Notes under the pieces: model-generated
Databases searched by the model: none
Told to the model about the DNA's origin: nothing
Seen by the model: the letters and a program-made list of their open reading frames with translations, nothing else
Shown here: piece after piece, positions 18,140 through 28,850 of the stretch
How positions within the stretch are numbered: position 1 is the stretch's first letter
Layout: every line of letters starts with the position of its first letter
NCBI RefSeq assembly: GCF_013284245.2
Contig: NZ_CP085876.1
Location: forward strand, 4,800,001 to 4,864,000
Length of the DNA: 64,000 nucleotides
Origin: Brevibacillus sp. DP1.3A
Lineage (GTDB): Bacteria > Bacillota > Bacilli > Brevibacillales > Brevibacillaceae
Direction: 5' to 3'
Program-made: the position numbers and the translations under genes

Positions 18140-20608
18140 CTAATCCTGACTCGGGAAGATCGAGGGGCATTGTCGAGGAAAACCGAAAGACGGACAACGG
18201 AAAGAGGGGGTAGGAGTAGGAGCAGGGATGTTATTTGGACGCGGCGAGCAAAATTTCCCCAGCACCTCCATTTTGACTTCCGCATGTACCTGAATCTCCT
18301 TGCAGATGATCACTTCCAATTCCACCCTTCCACCAAGCAAAAAGTGCTCATTCGGTGTGCACTCGATACCTGTGATTCTGCAGGAGATATTGTTTTCGTC
18401 CAAAGGCTCAGGCAAGCATAGGATAACTTCATCGTCGAACATGACCACAACCGGGAATTCGAATAAAAAATCACCGTTCGCGAAGACGCGGAGTAGGACA
18501 GTTGCTTGGAAAACAAACTGTACCATACCTGCCAGAAAAGTCGTTTGATTGACCGTCATCTGTACTCTGCGAACGTTGACAATGCTGCAGGAAAAATCGG
18601 AGACAGACTTCGTGTGTGAGCGTTGAAAGAGCGGAAATGGCGGAGGGACGACAGGCTCTATACATTGAATAGAGATGTCCTGACCAGATTGTATAGCTTC
18701 ATCAACCACCGGAAGGAACTCATCAGGGATGGATACCTTGCTCCGTTCCCGGTTCGTAGATACTACCCAGTCGTATACCTCTTGTACCATGATGCATCTA
18801 GCCTCCAGATTGTTCGGGATCGGAGGCGTAGCAGTTGGAAATACGTCCGTAACTGTAACGGTAAACGAACAGGAGCTCGTATTTCCAGCCGCATCCGTTG
18901 CCGTGCATGTCACCACTGTCATTCCCCGCGGAAACGCCATGGTCTCAACCACTTCAGCTACAGGTAAGGACGGGAAATGGTGAACGACGCCGGACGGACT
19001 GCAGGAAATTGAAACGATGCCACAGCCAGGACTTGTCGCTGTTACCATGTACGTTACCGTGCCGAAATCCACACCTGGATCCGTACCGGTGCTCATATCA
19101 GGGGGACAGGTGATGGTGGGGGGTTCGACGAAAGGAAAACTGATGATGACCTGACCATTGCCAAGCCCAATCCTCGTCAAGTTAAGCTGATTGCTCCCCC
19201 CGTTGAATGAGCCACCTCCTCCACCGAGCCCAGCGACTAGAGGAAACAAGGGATCTAATCCGTTTCCGCCGCCGCCACCACTAAAGCCTCCACCACCTCC
19301 ACCGCCACTAGCTCCGCCTCCGCCACCTCCTCCAAAACCGCCAGTTCCGCCTCCAGCATCAGGTGCTCCACCCGCGCCACCGGCATTGATCGCGGTTCCG
19401 CCGCCGCCTCCACCTGGGGAGGAAAAACCATTTCCAACAATGCCTGCTCCACCGCCTCCTCCATCGTCTGGCGCTCCCGCACTACCACCTAACCCATTGA
19501 TCCCTCCAGCTCCGCCAGCCGCTCCGGCCGTTCCACTTGTGGTTAGAACTGCATCCCTTCCAGGCAGTAAATTGGCTTGCCCGCCTCCGCCTCCCGCTGC
19601 TACGAGCAGATTGGCTGCTGTCACCGGGTTTGCAGTCCGCCATACAAATGTACCACCACCGCCGCTTTGACTACTTCCCATTCCTCCAACCAAAACGGTC
19701 AATACTTCACCGGGCGTGACGGAAAAATCCCCCTGGATGAACGCTCCTCTGCCAAAATCAAATAAACCTCCGCCTCTCGCCCCTACCGCCTGAATCGTCA
19801 TTGAAGTAACGCAAGGAGGGACGACGAAGGTCTGAAGCTCGCCCGTAAAATTGAGTGTAACAGCCGCAAACGTGATGACTACGATACCATCGCCTGTTCC
19901 CACACCAGAAACGTTTTTTTGATTGATTCCGGCATTAAAGGAACCTCCACCTCCACCTCCTCCGAATGATTCCACAAGGTTTGTACCGCCGCCACCTCCA
20001 CCGCCGCTATATCCTCCACCGCCTCCGCCACCTGCGCTCCCTGCCCCGCCGCCGCCAAAACCTCCAGTACCTCCCCCGGCACCCCCAGCATTAATAGCCG
20101 TTCCTCCAATAGCACCCGTGGAGCCGTTGGCACCGTTTCCAACGATACCTGCTCCTCCAGCACCTCCTCCCCCTAGGAATCCGCTGCCCCCTCCACCTCC
20201 GAGGCCATTCACTCCCCCTGCGCCACCTAATGCCTCGTTTCCAGCTTGACCAGATATACTAGACTCATTCGCATTGCGGCCTGTGGAGCCTTGAGTACCG
20301 CCACCTCCACCACCTGCTGCAATCAGAATGTTGGCTGCAGTAACGGGACTCGTTGTGCGCCAAACAAATGATCCGCCGCCTCCACCACCTGCAGTTAAGT
20401 CATCGCCACCACCCGCTCCGCCTACGAGGATAGACAATACCTCACCCGGTGTCACGGGAAAGTCGCCCTGAATATACGCCCCCCTCCCTCCAGTGGTGAG
20501 TCCGTCACCGCCTCGGGCGCCTACCGCCCGGATCGTCAACGAAGTAACGGTTGGAGGGACGATAAAGGTTTGAATGGCGCCCGTAAAAGCAAAATTCTGT
20601 GTTGGCAT
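18140..20608 (-). CDS. Glycine-rich surface-type protein with HYR domain and a domain shared with the 47.0-kb protein
   Basis: 822 residues from ATG 20608, preceded by AAGGA; earlier in-frame starts look less likely. Two tandem glycine-rich modules (about 1-260 and 260-510) each read VPPxVTSxTIxAVGARGG, IQGDF, VTPGEVL, LVGG, then long Gly runs. A HYR-like Ig domain follows (about 515-615; start PTITCPPDMS, then CTATDAAGN). The last 200 residues (VYDWVVSTN, LCLPEPLDENN, FCSPRPNNIPAPTPTPSFRC) are clearly paralogous to the protein at 47020. There is no signal peptide, which fits assembly from inside a mother cell, for instance on the spore surface; no direct proof. Monocistronic with its own terminator. 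Confidence 0.85.
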   Translation of the reverse strand: MPTQNFAFTGAIQTFIVPPTVTSLTIRAVGARGGDGLTTGGRGAYIQGDFPVTPGEVLSILVGGAGGGDDLTAGGGGGGSFVWRTTSPVTAANILIAAGGGGGGTQGSTGRNANESSISGQAGNEALGGAGGVNGLGGGGGSGFLGGGGAGGAGIVGNGANGSTGAIGGTAINAGGAGGGTGGFGGGGAGSAGGGGGGGYSGGGGGGGTNLVESFGGGGGGGSFNAGINQKNVSGVGTGDGIVVITFAAVTLNFTGELQTFVVPPCVTSMTIQAVGARGGGLFDFGRGAFIQGDFSVTPGEVLTVLVGGMGSSQSGGGGTFVWRTANPVTAANLLVAAGGGGGQANLLPGRDAVLTTSGTAGAAGGAGGINGLGGSAGAPDDGGGGGAGIVGNGFSSPGGGGGGTAINAGGAGGAPDAGGGTGGFGGGGGGGASGGGGGGGFSGGGGGNGLDPLFPLVAGLGGGGGSFNGGSNQLNLTRIGLGNGQVIISFPFVEPPTITCPPDMSTGTDPGVDFGTVTYMVTATSPGCGIVSISCSPSGVVHHFPSLPVAEVVETMAFPRGMTVVTCTATDAAGNTSSCSFTVTVTDVFPTATPPIPNNLEARCIMVQEVYDWVVSTNRERSKVSIPDEFLPVVDEAIQSGQDISIQCIEPVVPPPFPLFQRSHTKSVSDFSCSIVNVRRVQMTVNQTTFLAGMVQFVFQATVLLRVFANGDFLFEFPVVVMFDDEVILCLPEPLDENNISCRITGIECTPNEHFLLGGRVELEVIICKEIQVHAEVKMEVLGKFCSPRPNNIPAPTPTPSFRCPSFGFPRQCPSIFPSQD

Positions 20609-20696
20609 TGCCCACCATTCCTTTCCAAGCATGGTTATACACACATAATTACCCACTTCTATATATATGTGTTGACCCTAGATGCGACATAGGCGA

Positions 20697-20731
20697 AAGA
20701 AAAGAAAAAGACGTCCCATAGGCAGGACGCC
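20697..20731 (-). terminator. Intrinsic terminator of gmd
   Basis: On the minus strand GGCGTCC / GGGACGTC pairs into a stem around a short loop and is followed by TTTTTCTTTTC, about 30 bp after the gmd stop. Confidence 0.8.
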
Positions 20732-20762
20732 TCGTCACTCGGTCATAGACCTTTTGATGCCG

Positions 20763-21737
<975 letters not shown>

Positions 21738-21917
21738 CTACTCCCCTTCTTCAGGCTGTGCTGTAATGTTCATTCCGGTAAGTTCCCTTGAGCATCTCTT
21801 AAGCTTATGCCGGACCATGTTCATACGTTCAGTTGTCAGAGTGAGGGTCAAGAATAGAAGTCCGTAATAAACTAATGAAAGCAAACTGTTGTCATTGATC
21901 AAGGAGGAGGTAGACAG

Positions 21918-22336
21918 GTGACAGATCATTGGATGCCGATTCCACAAAAAAGCGGTGTGATTTGGCTTACCGGATTATCTGGCTCTGGTAAATCTACGCT
22001 GGCAGACGCACTGAAAGCGTCTCTTGATTCGCTGAGAATTCGCAGCTGCATACTGGACGGTGATGCACTGCGCAGCGGTCTCAACAAAGACCTGGGTTTT
22101 GGACCTCGCGACCGGCAAGAGAACATCCGTCGGGCTGGGGAAGTATCAGACAGCACGATCCCAAAGGGCTGTACCAAAAGGCAGAAGCAGGACAGATCAA
22201 TAACTTTACAGGGATATCCGCCCTGTACGAACCACCTCTCACTCCCGAATTAATCATTCCCACCCATCAGCTTGGCGTCGATGAATGCGTGGAACGAATC
22301 TTGTCTTCTTTCTTATCTACCATTAACAAGCAATAA
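21918..22336 (+). pseudogene. cysC: Broken adenylylsulfate (APS) kinase gene
   Basis: A GTG start at 21918 follows AAGGAGGAGG. The first ~75 codons are a good CysC N-terminus: WLTGLSGSGKSTLADAL (P-loop), LDGDALRSGLNKDLGF and RQENIRRAGEV. At about 22148 the match stops and resumes in another frame with HDPKGLYQKAEAGQINNFTG and YEPPLTPELIIPTHQ, ending at TAA 22334-22336. About 50-60 residues normally lying between these blocks are missing, so the gene has an internal deletion plus frameshift and should not make an active kinase. Its 3' end overlaps the convergent gene at 22267 by 70 bp. Confidence 0.9.
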
Positions 22337-23154
22337 GGCTGGGAGTCAGGGATTGGAATCATCATGCTTACTTTGTTGACTCGATCAAAAACATGGATTC
22401 CACTATCTAATGAGACATTCAGATGATGTCGTACATCTTTTTCATGGGCAACCGTTATTTTCTTGGTAACACTTTGACCAATGAACAGCACATCACCGGA
22501 TATCTCCATCCCTCTGGTAAAACCATTACATCGGAAGATAGCCTCCTTGTCTTTTTTCACTTCGAATTCCAAGGAATTGCAGTAGTACAATCCATCCTCG
22601 CCCAGAATAACAGTATGCGGCTTACTCAGTTTTTGGTTATGGATATGAGTGATTTGCCCTTTATCCAGGCAGTACTCCAGCACGACCCCAGACGGCCCCT
22701 CTGTTGATCTCCACTCTGTTTCCAAGGAAAACATAGATAGAAACAGCCTGTTCCCATGAATCCACAGATCGTTTATGTGATGGATATCCCGATTCTCTTG
22801 GGAAAATCGGATTTCATCTTCTCTGGTTAATGTCAACGGATTGAATATCCCGATTGAGTTCGTCCTTGTTTCCACAATGTACGCTTTCTTGTTGTGGACG
22901 AACACTCCGTGGTAATCCAATGGGGTTCGTTGGCTGCGCAAAAGAATACGACCATTCGCGTCTACGAGATTGATTTCATCATAGGTCGCCATCACGAAGT
23001 GCTCTCCCCATCTCGCAATTCCCCTGCAATTGTTCGTCAACAATTTCGTGAGCTGATAATTCTCTTCCTTTACATCCAGAACATACAGTCCTCCATTCAC
23101 ATTGCTACACGTGATGAGCAGCTTGCATTTCCCGATTCCAAAAATGGTACGCAC
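22267..23154 (-). CDS. DUF4915/TIGR03032-like protein of unknown function
   Basis: 295 residues from a GTG start with AGGAAG upstream. Repeating short blocks such as LLITCSNVNGGLYVLDV, VNDLW-like HINDLWIHGNRLFLSMFS and EDGLYYCNSLEF suggest a beta-propeller-like fold as in DUF4915 proteins, often found beside sugar and sulfotransferase genes. The last ~20 codons read antisense through the cysC remnant, so the native C-terminus may have been changed by the same rearrangement. Family assignment is from memory of pattern and moderately sure; function unknown. Confidence 0.65.
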   Translation of the reverse strand: MRTIFGIGKCKLLITCSNVNGGLYVLDVKEENYQLTKLLTNNCRGIARWGEHFVMATYDEINLVDANGRILLRSQRTPLDYHGVFVHNKKAYIVETRTNSIGIFNPLTLTREDEIRFSQENRDIHHINDLWIHGNRLFLSMFSLETEWRSTEGPSGVVLEYCLDKGQITHIHNQKLSKPHTVILGEDGLYYCNSLEFEVKKDKEAIFRCNGFTRGMEISGDVLFIGQSVTKKITVAHEKDVRHHLNVSLDSGIHVFDRVNKVSMMIPIPDSQPYCLLMVDKKEDKIRSTHSSTPS

Positions 23155-23224
23155 CCTCTTTCTTCCTGCTTACATGTGTTTCTATGCTCGTTTGAAAATG
23201 ACCAAAAGAGGTGTTTCGACCGCC

Positions 23225-24019
23225 ATGTCGCGCATTACTGTCGTGATTCCAACCTATAATCGGGAAAAGTATCTTCCCACAGCCATCGAAAGTGTGTTGA
23301 ACCAAACGCACAAGGAATGGAAGCTCCTCATTGTAGATGACGCTTCTACTGATCACACGCATGCCATCGTAGAAAAATATCTCGATGATCCACGCATTCA
23401 CTACGTGCTACTCCCTGAAAATTCAGGGATCGGTAAAACAATGGCTGCTGCTCTGGAACGAATTGACACGCCCTACTTCGTCTCACTTGACTCGGATGAC
23501 TGGTTCGACGAAAAGACCTTAGAAATTTTGTTGGATGAAATGGAACGCCAGCCCGAAACCACGAACGTCGTGTTCTCCAACACCGTTTTTTGGAAGGAAG
23601 TAGGTGACACGCGAGAACTGTCCGAAATCATGCGGCCTCCGATCTATGAAGATAAGTATGATTACCTGGAAGCTCCGATGGTTTGGCCTCGTTTTTATCG
23701 GACACAAGCGGTTCGTGATGTCGGCGGATTTGAATGTGATGATCCGATGCAGGGAAGGTTTTCTCATGACAAGTACATGTTATTAAAATTGATCGGAACA
23801 GGTGATATTCACTGGGTCGATGCGAACCTCTATCATTATTTGATTCACGAGAGCAACAATTCCCACACAAAAAACTGGCCGCAATGGACAAAAGCAAGAA
23901 AGTACATCCTTACGAAAATCTTGAAACTGTGGGGAGACGAGTACGAGCCTATTTTTGTGTACACACCCGAGGGATGGATCTATGTGAACGAGCTCATTCC
24001 GAAAGAAAAGCACTCTTAA
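23225..24019 (+). CDS. Family 2 glycosyltransferase
   Basis: 264 residues from ATG 23225 (MSRITVVIPTYNR), where the GT-A fold begins; longer in-frame starts run into the divergent gene's leader. VVIPTYNREKYLPTAIESVL, LIVDDASTD and the metal-binding SLDSDDWFD are typical GT2 motifs. The C-terminal VWPRFYRTQAVRDVGGF fits sugar transfer enzymes of the SpsA type. No membrane segment is seen, so it acts in the cytoplasm. Donor and acceptor unknown; part of the glycan island. Its stop abuts the stop of the convergent glf gene. Confidence 0.9.
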   Translation: MSRITVVIPTYNREKYLPTAIESVLNQTHKEWKLLIVDDASTDHTHAIVEKYLDDPRIHYVLLPENSGIGKTMAAALERIDTPYFVSLDSDDWFDEKTLEILLDEMERQPETTNVVFSNTVFWKEVGDTRELSEIMRPPIYEDKYDYLEAPMVWPRFYRTQAVRDVGGFECDDPMQGRFSHDKYMLLKLIGTGDIHWVDANLYHYLIHESNNSHTKNWPQWTKARKYILTKILKLWGDEYEPIFVYTPEGWIYVNELIPKEKHS

Positions 24020-25141
24020 CTATTCGGCGACAATCTGCTTAAACAAGGTCAATGCCCGCGCCACTGCTTGATCCATGTTGTAGTATTGATAGTCCGCGAG
24101 TCTGCCCGCAAAAAGTACTTGATCGCGGATTTGCTCCGCTTCTTGTTTATAGAGGCTGTACCGTTGGCTGTTTTCCTTGCGAGGAATTGGATAATAAGGC
24201 TCGTTTTCGCCAGGTGAATACGGCTGTGGATATACGAAGGATATGGTTGTATGAGGAACGACTTGGCCTGTGAGGTGCTTTTGTTCGAGGATTCTGGTGA
24301 AATCATACTCATTGGGATAATTGACAGTCCCCACTTCTTGGTACCATGCCTTTTGATGCGTTTCAAAATGAAAGCGCAGGCTTCGATAAGGCAACCGTCC
24401 ATGCTTATAGCCAAAGAAGGTATCGATCGGGCCTGTGTATATCATGCGTTTATACCTAATTTCATCCGCGATTTCTTGATAGTCCGTATTGAGGAGCACC
24501 TTTATATTCGGATGATCAAGCATGCGATGAAACATTGCCGTAAAGCCATGCAAAGGAATTCCTTGATACGTGTCCTGAAAATACCGATTGTCCCTGCTGA
24601 CATACACAGGAACCCTTGCGGAAACAGATTGATCCAGCTCCTCCGGCTTCAAATCCCATTGCTTGATCGTATACCGATGAAAGACTTTTTGATAAATGTA
24701 CTCAGCCAAAAAACCAAGCTCTTCATGAGCACTATCCCGGAGCTTCAGAATCGGAATCTTCGCTCCGAATCCATATTGACGGATCAATAAGCTCTCCAGT
24801 TTCTGCGCATATTGCGGGGAAAACAAAGCGGACAATGCATTCAGATTGAAAGGCAACGGTATTTTTATGCCATCGACATAGGCACGCACCTCATGAAAGT
24901 ACGGCCGCCACTGGGTAAAACGCGACAAATAGTCCCAGACCAGCTTGGAATTCGTATGAAAGGTGTGCGAACCGTATTTGTGAATCAGTACCCCCTGCTC
25001 GTCATAGCAATCATAGGCATTTCCTCCGATATGATTGCGCCCCTCTACCACCAACACTTTCTGATCAAGCTCATTGGCAATCCGCTCTGCGAGTGTAGCA
25101 CCCGTGAAGCCAGCTCCGACAATCAGCCAATCCACCTTCAT
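24020..25141 (-). CDS. glf: UDP-galactopyranose mutase
   Basis: 373 residues. The FAD-binding start DWLIVGAGFTGATLAERIA, then EGRNHIGGNAYD and IHKYGSHTFHT are diagnostic of Glf, and TGPIDTFFGYKHGRLPYRSL and YPIPRKENSQRY complete the active-site set. It interconverts UDP-galactopyranose and UDP-galactofuranose. ATG 25141 begins the conserved fold; the GGAGG site is 13 bases away, somewhat long, so an ATG at 25177 is possible. Indicates galactofuranose in the product of the island. Confidence 0.95.
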   Translation of the reverse strand: MKVDWLIVGAGFTGATLAERIANELDQKVLVVEGRNHIGGNAYDCYDEQGVLIHKYGSHTFHTNSKLVWDYLSRFTQWRPYFHEVRAYVDGIKIPLPFNLNALSALFSPQYAQKLESLLIRQYGFGAKIPILKLRDSAHEELGFLAEYIYQKVFHRYTIKQWDLKPEELDQSVSARVPVYVSRDNRYFQDTYQGIPLHGFTAMFHRMLDHPNIKVLLNTDYQEIADEIRYKRMIYTGPIDTFFGYKHGRLPYRSLRFHFETHQKAWYQEVGTVNYPNEYDFTRILEQKHLTGQVVPHTTISFVYPQPYSPGENEPYYPIPRKENSQRYSLYKQEAEQIRDQVLFAGRLADYQYYNMDQAVARALTLFKQIVAE

Positions 25142-25247
25142 GTTAGACTCACATCCTCCAGTCTTAATCACATCCACTCACTCACTTACCATTTTGTTAA
25201 TACCCTAGTAAATGATGTCGTACTCTACACGCGGGAGTGAACTCTAC

Positions 25248-26984
25248 ATGAATGCAAACTGGCACGCACACTACACACGCTGGAACGAGTGTGAATCCCT
25301 CGATCCAGAGCTTCGTCAGCAGTTAACCGCCATGCACGCTGATGAAAAGCAGCTTGCGGATTGCTTCTCTGCTCCGATTGCATTTGGAACCGGAGGCATG
25401 CGCGGGGTCATGGAGCCGGGAATAAACCGCATCAACTTATACACGATTCGCAAAGCAAGCGCAGGGCTGGCTCTTTATTTGCTCGAAACATACCCGGATC
25501 TGGCCGTCAAAAAAGTCGTCATTGCCTATGATTCACGGAAACACTCACTGTTGTTTGCCAAGGAAACCGCCAAAGTTCTCGGTCAGTACGGGATTACTAC
25601 ATGTATATTCAAACAGCTGACTCCTACCCCTCTGCTTTCCTTTGCCGTGCGCCACTATTCTGCGTGTGCAGGCATTGTCATTACAGCAAGCCACAATCCT
25701 CCCGAATATAACGGCTACAAAATTTATGGCGCTGATGGAGGACAAATTACGCTCGCGACAGCCGAACGACTGATGGAACAGATCGTTGCGTCCGGAAATG
25801 AACTCGAAATCACTCCGGCAGATGAGCAAGAGCTGTACAAAAATGGACTTCTCCACTACATTAACGATTCTCTCTTGCATGCGTATTTGAAAAAAGTAAA
25901 GCAATTACGCGTCCATCCAGACTTATCTCCTGCGATCCGAGAGCAAGTGAAGATCGTCTTTACTCCCCTGCACGGTACAACGCATGACTCGATCACACGC
26001 GGATTGGACTTGTTTGGGTATACACAAGTGAGCGTCGTGGAAAAGCAAGCGGTCCCCGATCCTAACTTTTCGACCGTAGCCTCGCCTAATCCCGAAGAGC
26101 CTGAAGCCTTTCAATTAGCGATTTCATACGCCAAACAGGTGGATGCCGACGTGATCATGGGGACGGACCCTGATGGAGATCGCCTCGGTGTGCTCGTCAA
26201 AAATCAGGCAAGAGACTACAGCATCCTGACAGGGAATCAGTTGGGTGCCTTGCTTCTTCATTACTTGCTGGATTCCAAACAAAAAAAGGGGGAGCTCCCC
26301 TCTAATGGCATTGTATTGAAAACAATCGTCACGTCCGAAATGGGCAGAGCTATTGCGACAGACTTCGGTGTATCGACAGAAGACACTTTGACAGGCTTCA
26401 AATATATTGGCGAAAAAATCGAAGCCTACAAAACGAGTGGAGCGTATGTCTTCCAATTTGGTTACGAAGAAAGCTACGGATACTTAATCGGCGATTTTGT
26501 CCGGGATAAGGATGCCGTACAAACTGCCTTGTTGCTTGCTGACATGTGCGCGTATTACAAATCACAGCACAAAAGCCTCGATGACACACTGAATGACTTA
26601 TTCAACCGTTACGGTCATTATGCGGAAGAGCTGATTTCTTTCACCTGCAAAGGAGGAGATGGCATGCAAAAAATATCGGCCACGATGTCCTCCCTGCGTA
26701 ATCAGCCACCTTCCCTAATCGCCTCCCACCCCATCATAGCCATCGAAGATTATGCCAGTGGAATCCGCACAGATTGTCAAACACGTACATCTACACTGCT
26801 CACCTTGCCTGCCTCGGATACGATCAAATACTTTTTCCACGATCAGTCTTGGTTTTGTGTCAGACCATCAGGAACGGAGCCCAAAATTAAAATTTATATC
26901 GGAGTGAAAGGAACCACCCAGCTCGATGCGCACGAAAAGCTTGCCGCCTTGAAACAAGCTGTCTTGCAGATGCTCGAATTCTAG
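25248..26984 (+). CDS. Phosphoglucomutase/phosphomannomutase
   Basis: 578 residues, the size of the long PgcA-type alpha-D-phosphohexomutases. All four signature loops are present: catalytic Ser in TASHNPPEYNGYK, Mg-binding DPDGDRLGV, sugar-binding GYEESYGYL and phosphate-binding RPSGTEPKIKIYI. ATG 25248 is chosen because GGAGTG lies eight bases upstream. It would supply mannose-1-phosphate for ManC or glucose-1-phosphate for RfbF, both in this island; which substrate is preferred cannot be read from the sequence. Confidence 0.93.
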   Translation: MNANWHAHYTRWNECESLDPELRQQLTAMHADEKQLADCFSAPIAFGTGGMRGVMEPGINRINLYTIRKASAGLALYLLETYPDLAVKKVVIAYDSRKHSLLFAKETAKVLGQYGITTCIFKQLTPTPLLSFAVRHYSACAGIVITASHNPPEYNGYKIYGADGGQITLATAERLMEQIVASGNELEITPADEQELYKNGLLHYINDSLLHAYLKKVKQLRVHPDLSPAIREQVKIVFTPLHGTTHDSITRGLDLFGYTQVSVVEKQAVPDPNFSTVASPNPEEPEAFQLAISYAKQVDADVIMGTDPDGDRLGVLVKNQARDYSILTGNQLGALLLHYLLDSKQKKGELPSNGIVLKTIVTSEMGRAIATDFGVSTEDTLTGFKYIGEKIEAYKTSGAYVFQFGYEESYGYLIGDFVRDKDAVQTALLLADMCAYYKSQHKSLDDTLNDLFNRYGHYAEELISFTCKGGDGMQKISATMSSLRNQPPSLIASHPIIAIEDYASGIRTDCQTRTSTLLTLPASDTIKYFFHDQSWFCVRPSGTEPKIKIYIGVKGTTQLDAHEKLAALKQAVLQMLEF

Positions 26985-26990
26985 TATGGA

Positions 26991-27719
26991 CTAGATTTCC
27001 AAGTACGGACCGGATTGATGAGGATGTCCGCCCGCGACTGTTCCGTACCGAGGAGGATGATAAGCTTGTTCTGGTGTTCGTTCAGGAAAACCTGATTGGA
27101 GAAGCAAGTCGCGTCTTACAAAAAAAGCGTTGACGCCCTTTGAATCTGTCCCCACCAAGGCATACCCCAACCTGGTTCCCAAAATGGCCAAGGAACTCAA
27201 GCTGGCACCATAGTAGGTAGTGCCACCCCATTTAAAATCAGGCTGATAGGCAATCACCATTTTTTGTGGGGGTGGAAAAGAAGCATTGTACTCAATAACA
27301 ACAAGCCGCGGTGTGTAAATAGAAAGAGCTTGCCATACCCAGTAATCATTGCCGTCAATGTCGATGGAGAGCAGATCAAATTCCTTTGGAACACCATTTT
27401 CTTCGAATAACCGAGAAATATTTTCTTTCGTGATCAACTCATTCTTGATGATGACCTGGGGATAGGCAGCATAATCAGCAGACATTTTATTGCAACTGTT
27501 CAGATCGCCTTCCATCGCTAATCCGCTCCATCCATGCTGCGTGACGAGTTTTTTTATCATGCATTCCGAGCCATCTCCAACTCCGAATTCTACACAATAG
27601 CGATTCGTAGTTCCGATTCGCGAAAATATTTCTTCAATGATGCCGTCTTCTCCATTTTGGGAATACACTCGTTTTTCATATTGGTTTAACACATCCATTC
27701 CTTCCATGCCTCCATTCAC
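26991..27719 (-). CDS. FkbM-like methyltransferase-fold protein
   Basis: 242 residues. YSQNGEDGIIEEIF and YCVEFGVGDGSECM form a Rossmann-type SAM site (motif I), and FDLLSIDIDGNDYWVW matches the FkbM-like acidic motif. WSGLAMEGD occupies the position of the ribose-binding acidic loop. It probably methylates a sugar, although some members of this group have no proven activity. Start ATG 27719 has GAGGG nine bases upstream; ATG 27698 is an alternative. Convergent with the mutase gene, with 6 bp between stops. Confidence 0.75.
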   Translation of the reverse strand: MNGGMEGMDVLNQYEKRVYSQNGEDGIIEEIFSRIGTTNRYCVEFGVGDGSECMIKKLVTQHGWSGLAMEGDLNSCNKMSADYAAYPQVIIKNELITKENISRLFEENGVPKEFDLLSIDIDGNDYWVWQALSIYTPRLVVIEYNASFPPPQKMVIAYQPDFKWGGTTYYGASLSSLAILGTRLGYALVGTDSKGVNAFFVRRDLLLQSGFPERTPEQAYHPPRYGTVAGGHPHQSGPYLEI

Positions 27720-27933
27720 AACGTCCCTCTTTACGTATCTTATTTATCTTTTTACGTATACGATTGGTCATTCAATGAACAGGCTGCAAAACAGGCTATT
27801 TGCACGCCTCTCATACAAAATGTTCCATAGAGAGGCGCCTGCCGTTTCAAGGCCCTCCTCGGGACATATATTAGGAGAAAGTTTACCAATAGGAGCCTAT
27901 CAGACATTTTGTAAGACAGAGGAGATGTGTATC

Positions 27934-28791
27934 TTGAGTTTGCCCATCGTGTTTATTCACAGAACGGCTGAAGAGCATGTAGGAATATGCGTGCAACAGG
28001 CGAAATACAGTAACCCTTCCTCGCGTGTCATTCTTATTGGAAAGCCAGAAACCAAGCAACTTAGTACCGAAAATACGGAGCACTACCTGTTGAGTAACTT
28101 TTTCAAAAGCGCCCAAGCTTACTCTTTTGTTTACAAGCACTCCTCCCCCACCTCCTACGAATACAATCTGTTCTGCTTCCAACGCTGGTTTATTCTACGC
28201 GATTTTATGAGGAGTCAGGGTATCGATCGTTGCTGCTACCTGGACTCTGACGTGATGCTCTACACCGACATCAGCAAGCAAAACGACAAGGACTTCCACG
28301 ATTTCACATTCGAGTTTACCTGGACAACAGTGTGCGACTTGGATAAACTCGATCAATTCTGCGACTACACCACCAAATTTTTCCGCGATGCTCTACACTA
28401 TGAGAACTTGCTTCAATTTGCAAAAGAAATCGGTGATGTTCCTATTTCAGATATGGTATTGTTTACTCTTTTTCACAATTACGCGCTTCGCCGTGGCGCT
28501 ACGTACGGCTTGGTTGCAAACGGCTTTTTCGATCATAATCTCAATTGTCCGTTTGCCCCATCCTGTCCGCAAGCAAACAGCTTGGAAACGAAGAAACAGA
28601 TCTATCAAAAGGACGGCATGCTCTTTTGCAAAATAACAGAGACGAATAACTACCTCCCAGCTCATTCCTTGCATTTTCAAGGACATGCAAAAGGATACAT
28701 CCCCTATTTTCGCTCACAAGATATCCCGAACACAGATGATTTCATGTATTTCGACTATCCGACCTGCAAATGGGTGCGAGCCGAACCCTAA
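27934..28791 (+). CDS. Putative DxD glycosyltransferase, paralogue of the 39.7-kb gene
   Basis: 285 residues from a TTG start nine bases after AGGAG; this start aligns with its paralogue at 39716 (281 residues). The open frame continues 99 codons upstream but without a matching paralogous region. Shared blocks are LPIVFIHR, YEYNLFCFQRWFILRDFM, CCYLDSDVMLYTDI (a DxD metal motif), ISDMVL and SLHFQGHAKGYI. The pattern suggests a GT-A-fold nucleotide-sugar transferase. I do not recognise a named family. First gene of the plus-strand run to 34726. Confidence 0.75.
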   Translation: MSLPIVFIHRTAEEHVGICVQQAKYSNPSSRVILIGKPETKQLSTENTEHYLLSNFFKSAQAYSFVYKHSSPTSYEYNLFCFQRWFILRDFMRSQGIDRCCYLDSDVMLYTDISKQNDKDFHDFTFEFTWTTVCDLDKLDQFCDYTTKFFRDALHYENLLQFAKEIGDVPISDMVLFTLFHNYALRRGATYGLVANGFFDHNLNCPFAPSCPQANSLETKKQIYQKDGMLFCKITETNNYLPAHSLHFQGHAKGYIPYFRSQDIPNTDDFMYFDYPTCKWVRAEP

Positions 28792-28850
28792 TCCCAATAA
28801 AATTCCCTTTGGAAACGAGCTGTGCGCCGTGCCATTTTTTCACGTTTTTC

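Noticed and set aside
19191..20249. Long proline-rich plus-strand open frames
   Set aside because: They are antisense of glycine codons (GGN/CCN) in the glycine-rich gene, without ribosome sites.
27637..27933. N-terminal 99-codon extension of the DxD transferase
   Set aside because: Overlaps the divergent FkbM-like gene, is absent from the paralogue, and a well-spaced ribosome site favours TTG 27934.
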